Assembly: GCA_030834365.1 (NCBI GenBank)
Contig: JAURFJ010000053.1
Location: 1 to 8,165, forward strand
From: Flavobacteriaceae bacterium
GTDB lineage: Bacteria > Bacteroidota > Bacteroidia > Flavobacteriales > Flavobacteriaceae
DNA: 8,165 bases
Direction of reading: 5' to 3'
Part shown: positions 7,362 through 8,165 of the stretch, piece after piece
Layout of the letters: each line of letters starts with the position of its first letter
Position numbering within the stretch: position 1 is the stretch's first letter
Made by a program: the position numbers and the translations under genes
The notes under the pieces: generated by a model
What the model saw: only the letters and a program-made list of their open reading frames with translations
The model's database searches: none
What the model was told of the DNA's origin: nothing

Positions 7362-8165
7362 ATGAAGAACTTAATTCTATTGCTCGCTGTACTGTTTTCT
7401 ATTGCCCCAGTCACAGCCCAAGATTATTTCTTAAAACGATACATGCCCTATGAACAGGGCGTTTCAAGCCCTCAAGACTTTCTCGGCTATGGCATAGGTG
7501 AGCAGCATACGCGACATGACCTCATCGTCGCCTACCTCTCAACACTGGCCGCCCAAAGTGAACGCGCCAAACTCATTGAATACGGGCGCACACACGAAGG
7601 GCGCAAGCTAGTGATGCTGGTGGTGTCTACTCCAGAAAATTTGGCCCGCCTCGATGAGATTCAAAAAGAGCACCTCAAATCGATTGATCCGCGGTCAGCT
7701 GAGCAGACCGATACACAGCTTCCTCTAATCGTCAACTTGGCCTATAACGTGCACGGCAATGAGCCTTCGAGCTCTGAGGCCGCACTGCTGTCGGCCTACA
7801 CCTTAACTGCATCGGAGAACAAAGAGATTCTTCATTACCTCAATCACGCGGTGGTATTTATTGATCCAACCATCAATCCTGATGGCAGGGACCGCCATAC
7901 TTATTGGGCGAATATGTATAAGGCTTCTCCGCTAGTGGCCGATCCTCAAGATGCCGAACACAACGAATACTGGCCCGGGGGGCGCACCAATCACTACTGG
8001 TTTGACCTCAATCGCGATTGGATTTTGGCCGTAAACCCTGAGAGTCAAGGCAAACTCAACTGGTACCACCAATGGTATCCGAATGTAGTGACCGACTTTC
8101 ACGAAATGGGCTCACAAAGTACTTATTTCTTTGAGCCCATGAAACCTAATGGCTCTCTTGATCCG
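7362..8165 (+). CDS. Second secreted M14 zinc carboxypeptidase-like metallopeptidase, N-terminal part, cut by the right window edge
   Basis: The ATG at 7362 opens a frame with 268 codons and no stop before the window ends. The signal peptide ends at VTA19|Q20. The M14 catalytic core is clear: zinc ligands H131 and E134 in NVHGNEPSSSEA and H247 in TDFHEMGS, INPDGRDR at 171-178, and DLNRDW at 215-220 giving the Asn-Arg substrate-binding pair. The catalytic Glu would lie beyond the edge. It is paralogous to the upstream peptidase (compare EEGRAIHLVMIS with HEGRKLVMLVVS, and YHWHPNVMLDLHES with YHQWYPNVVTDFHEM) but clearly diverged, so it probably has a different specificity rather than being a recent copy. 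The 17-base gap to the previous gene supports co-transcription and joint action on exported or environmental peptides. The start context is A-rich with no Shine-Dalgarno sequence, as is usual in Bacteroidota. Full length cannot be judged. Confidence 0.93.
   Translation, partial: MKNLILLLAVLFSIAPVTAQDYFLKRYMPYEQGVSSPQDFLGYGIGEQHTRHDLIVAYLSTLAAQSERAKLIEYGRTHEGRKLVMLVVSTPENLARLDEIQKEHLKSIDPRSAEQTDTQLPLIVNLAYNVHGNEPSSSEAALLSAYTLTASENKEILHYLNHAVVFIDPTINPDGRDRHTYWANMYKASPLVADPQDAEHNEYWPGGRTNHYWFDLNRDWILAVNPESQGKLNWYHQWYPNVVTDFHEMGSQSTYFFEPMKPNGSLDP

Noticed and set aside
1..8165. tRNA or rRNA genes, CRISPR arrays, insertion sequences, attachment sites
   Set aside because: Reading both strands showed no repeat-spacer pattern, terminal inverted repeats, transposase or integrase motifs, or cloverleaf-like segments. 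Protein-coding genes fill nearly the whole window.

Overview
The window looks like a chromosomal segment of a member of the Bacteroidota, most plausibly a free-living, probably marine flavobacterium-like organism. This rests on protein families: a DUF3078 outer-membrane-type protein, a lipoprotein arylsulfatase, lipocalin-like secreted repeats and large secreted M14 metallopeptidases ending their signal peptides in AQ. The translation starts also lack clear Shine-Dalgarno sequences, which is typical of the phylum. The species cannot be named from the sequence alone.

There are two divergent gene groups separated by an 81-base intergenic region (3707-3787). The leftward group (minus strand, in transcription order) is: a small two-helix membrane/coiled-coil protein (3706-3224), a Tat-exported SoxB/5'-nucleotidase-like lipoprotein (3200-1515), a DUF3078 predicted beta-barrel protein (1443-553), and the N-terminal 188 codons of an arylsulfatase lipoprotein (566 down to the left window edge). 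Gaps are 23 and 71 bases, followed by a 14-base overlap, so a single transcript is plausible. The rightward group (plus strand) is: a secreted protein made of two lipocalin-like repeats (3788-4495), a 924-residue secreted M14 zinc peptidase with a C-terminal amidotransferase-like domain (4570-7344), and a second, divergent M14 peptidase starting 17 bases later and cut by the right edge (7362-8165).

The theme is the cell envelope. Six of the seven products carry a Sec, Tat or lipoprotein export signal, and the seventh is membrane-anchored. The leftward set combines sulfate-ester or phosphoester-type hydrolases with an outer-membrane protein, and the rightward set is built around exported peptidases. 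No mobile element, CRISPR array, tRNA, rRNA or defence locus was seen, and no intergenic stretch exceeds 81 bases.

The point most worth following is the SoxB-like enzyme. It keeps most of the dimetal site of the 5'-nucleotidase superfamily but has Trp where the catalytic His normally sits and Asp where a metal-binding His is expected. I see no convincing evidence of a wholly new multi-gene system here.
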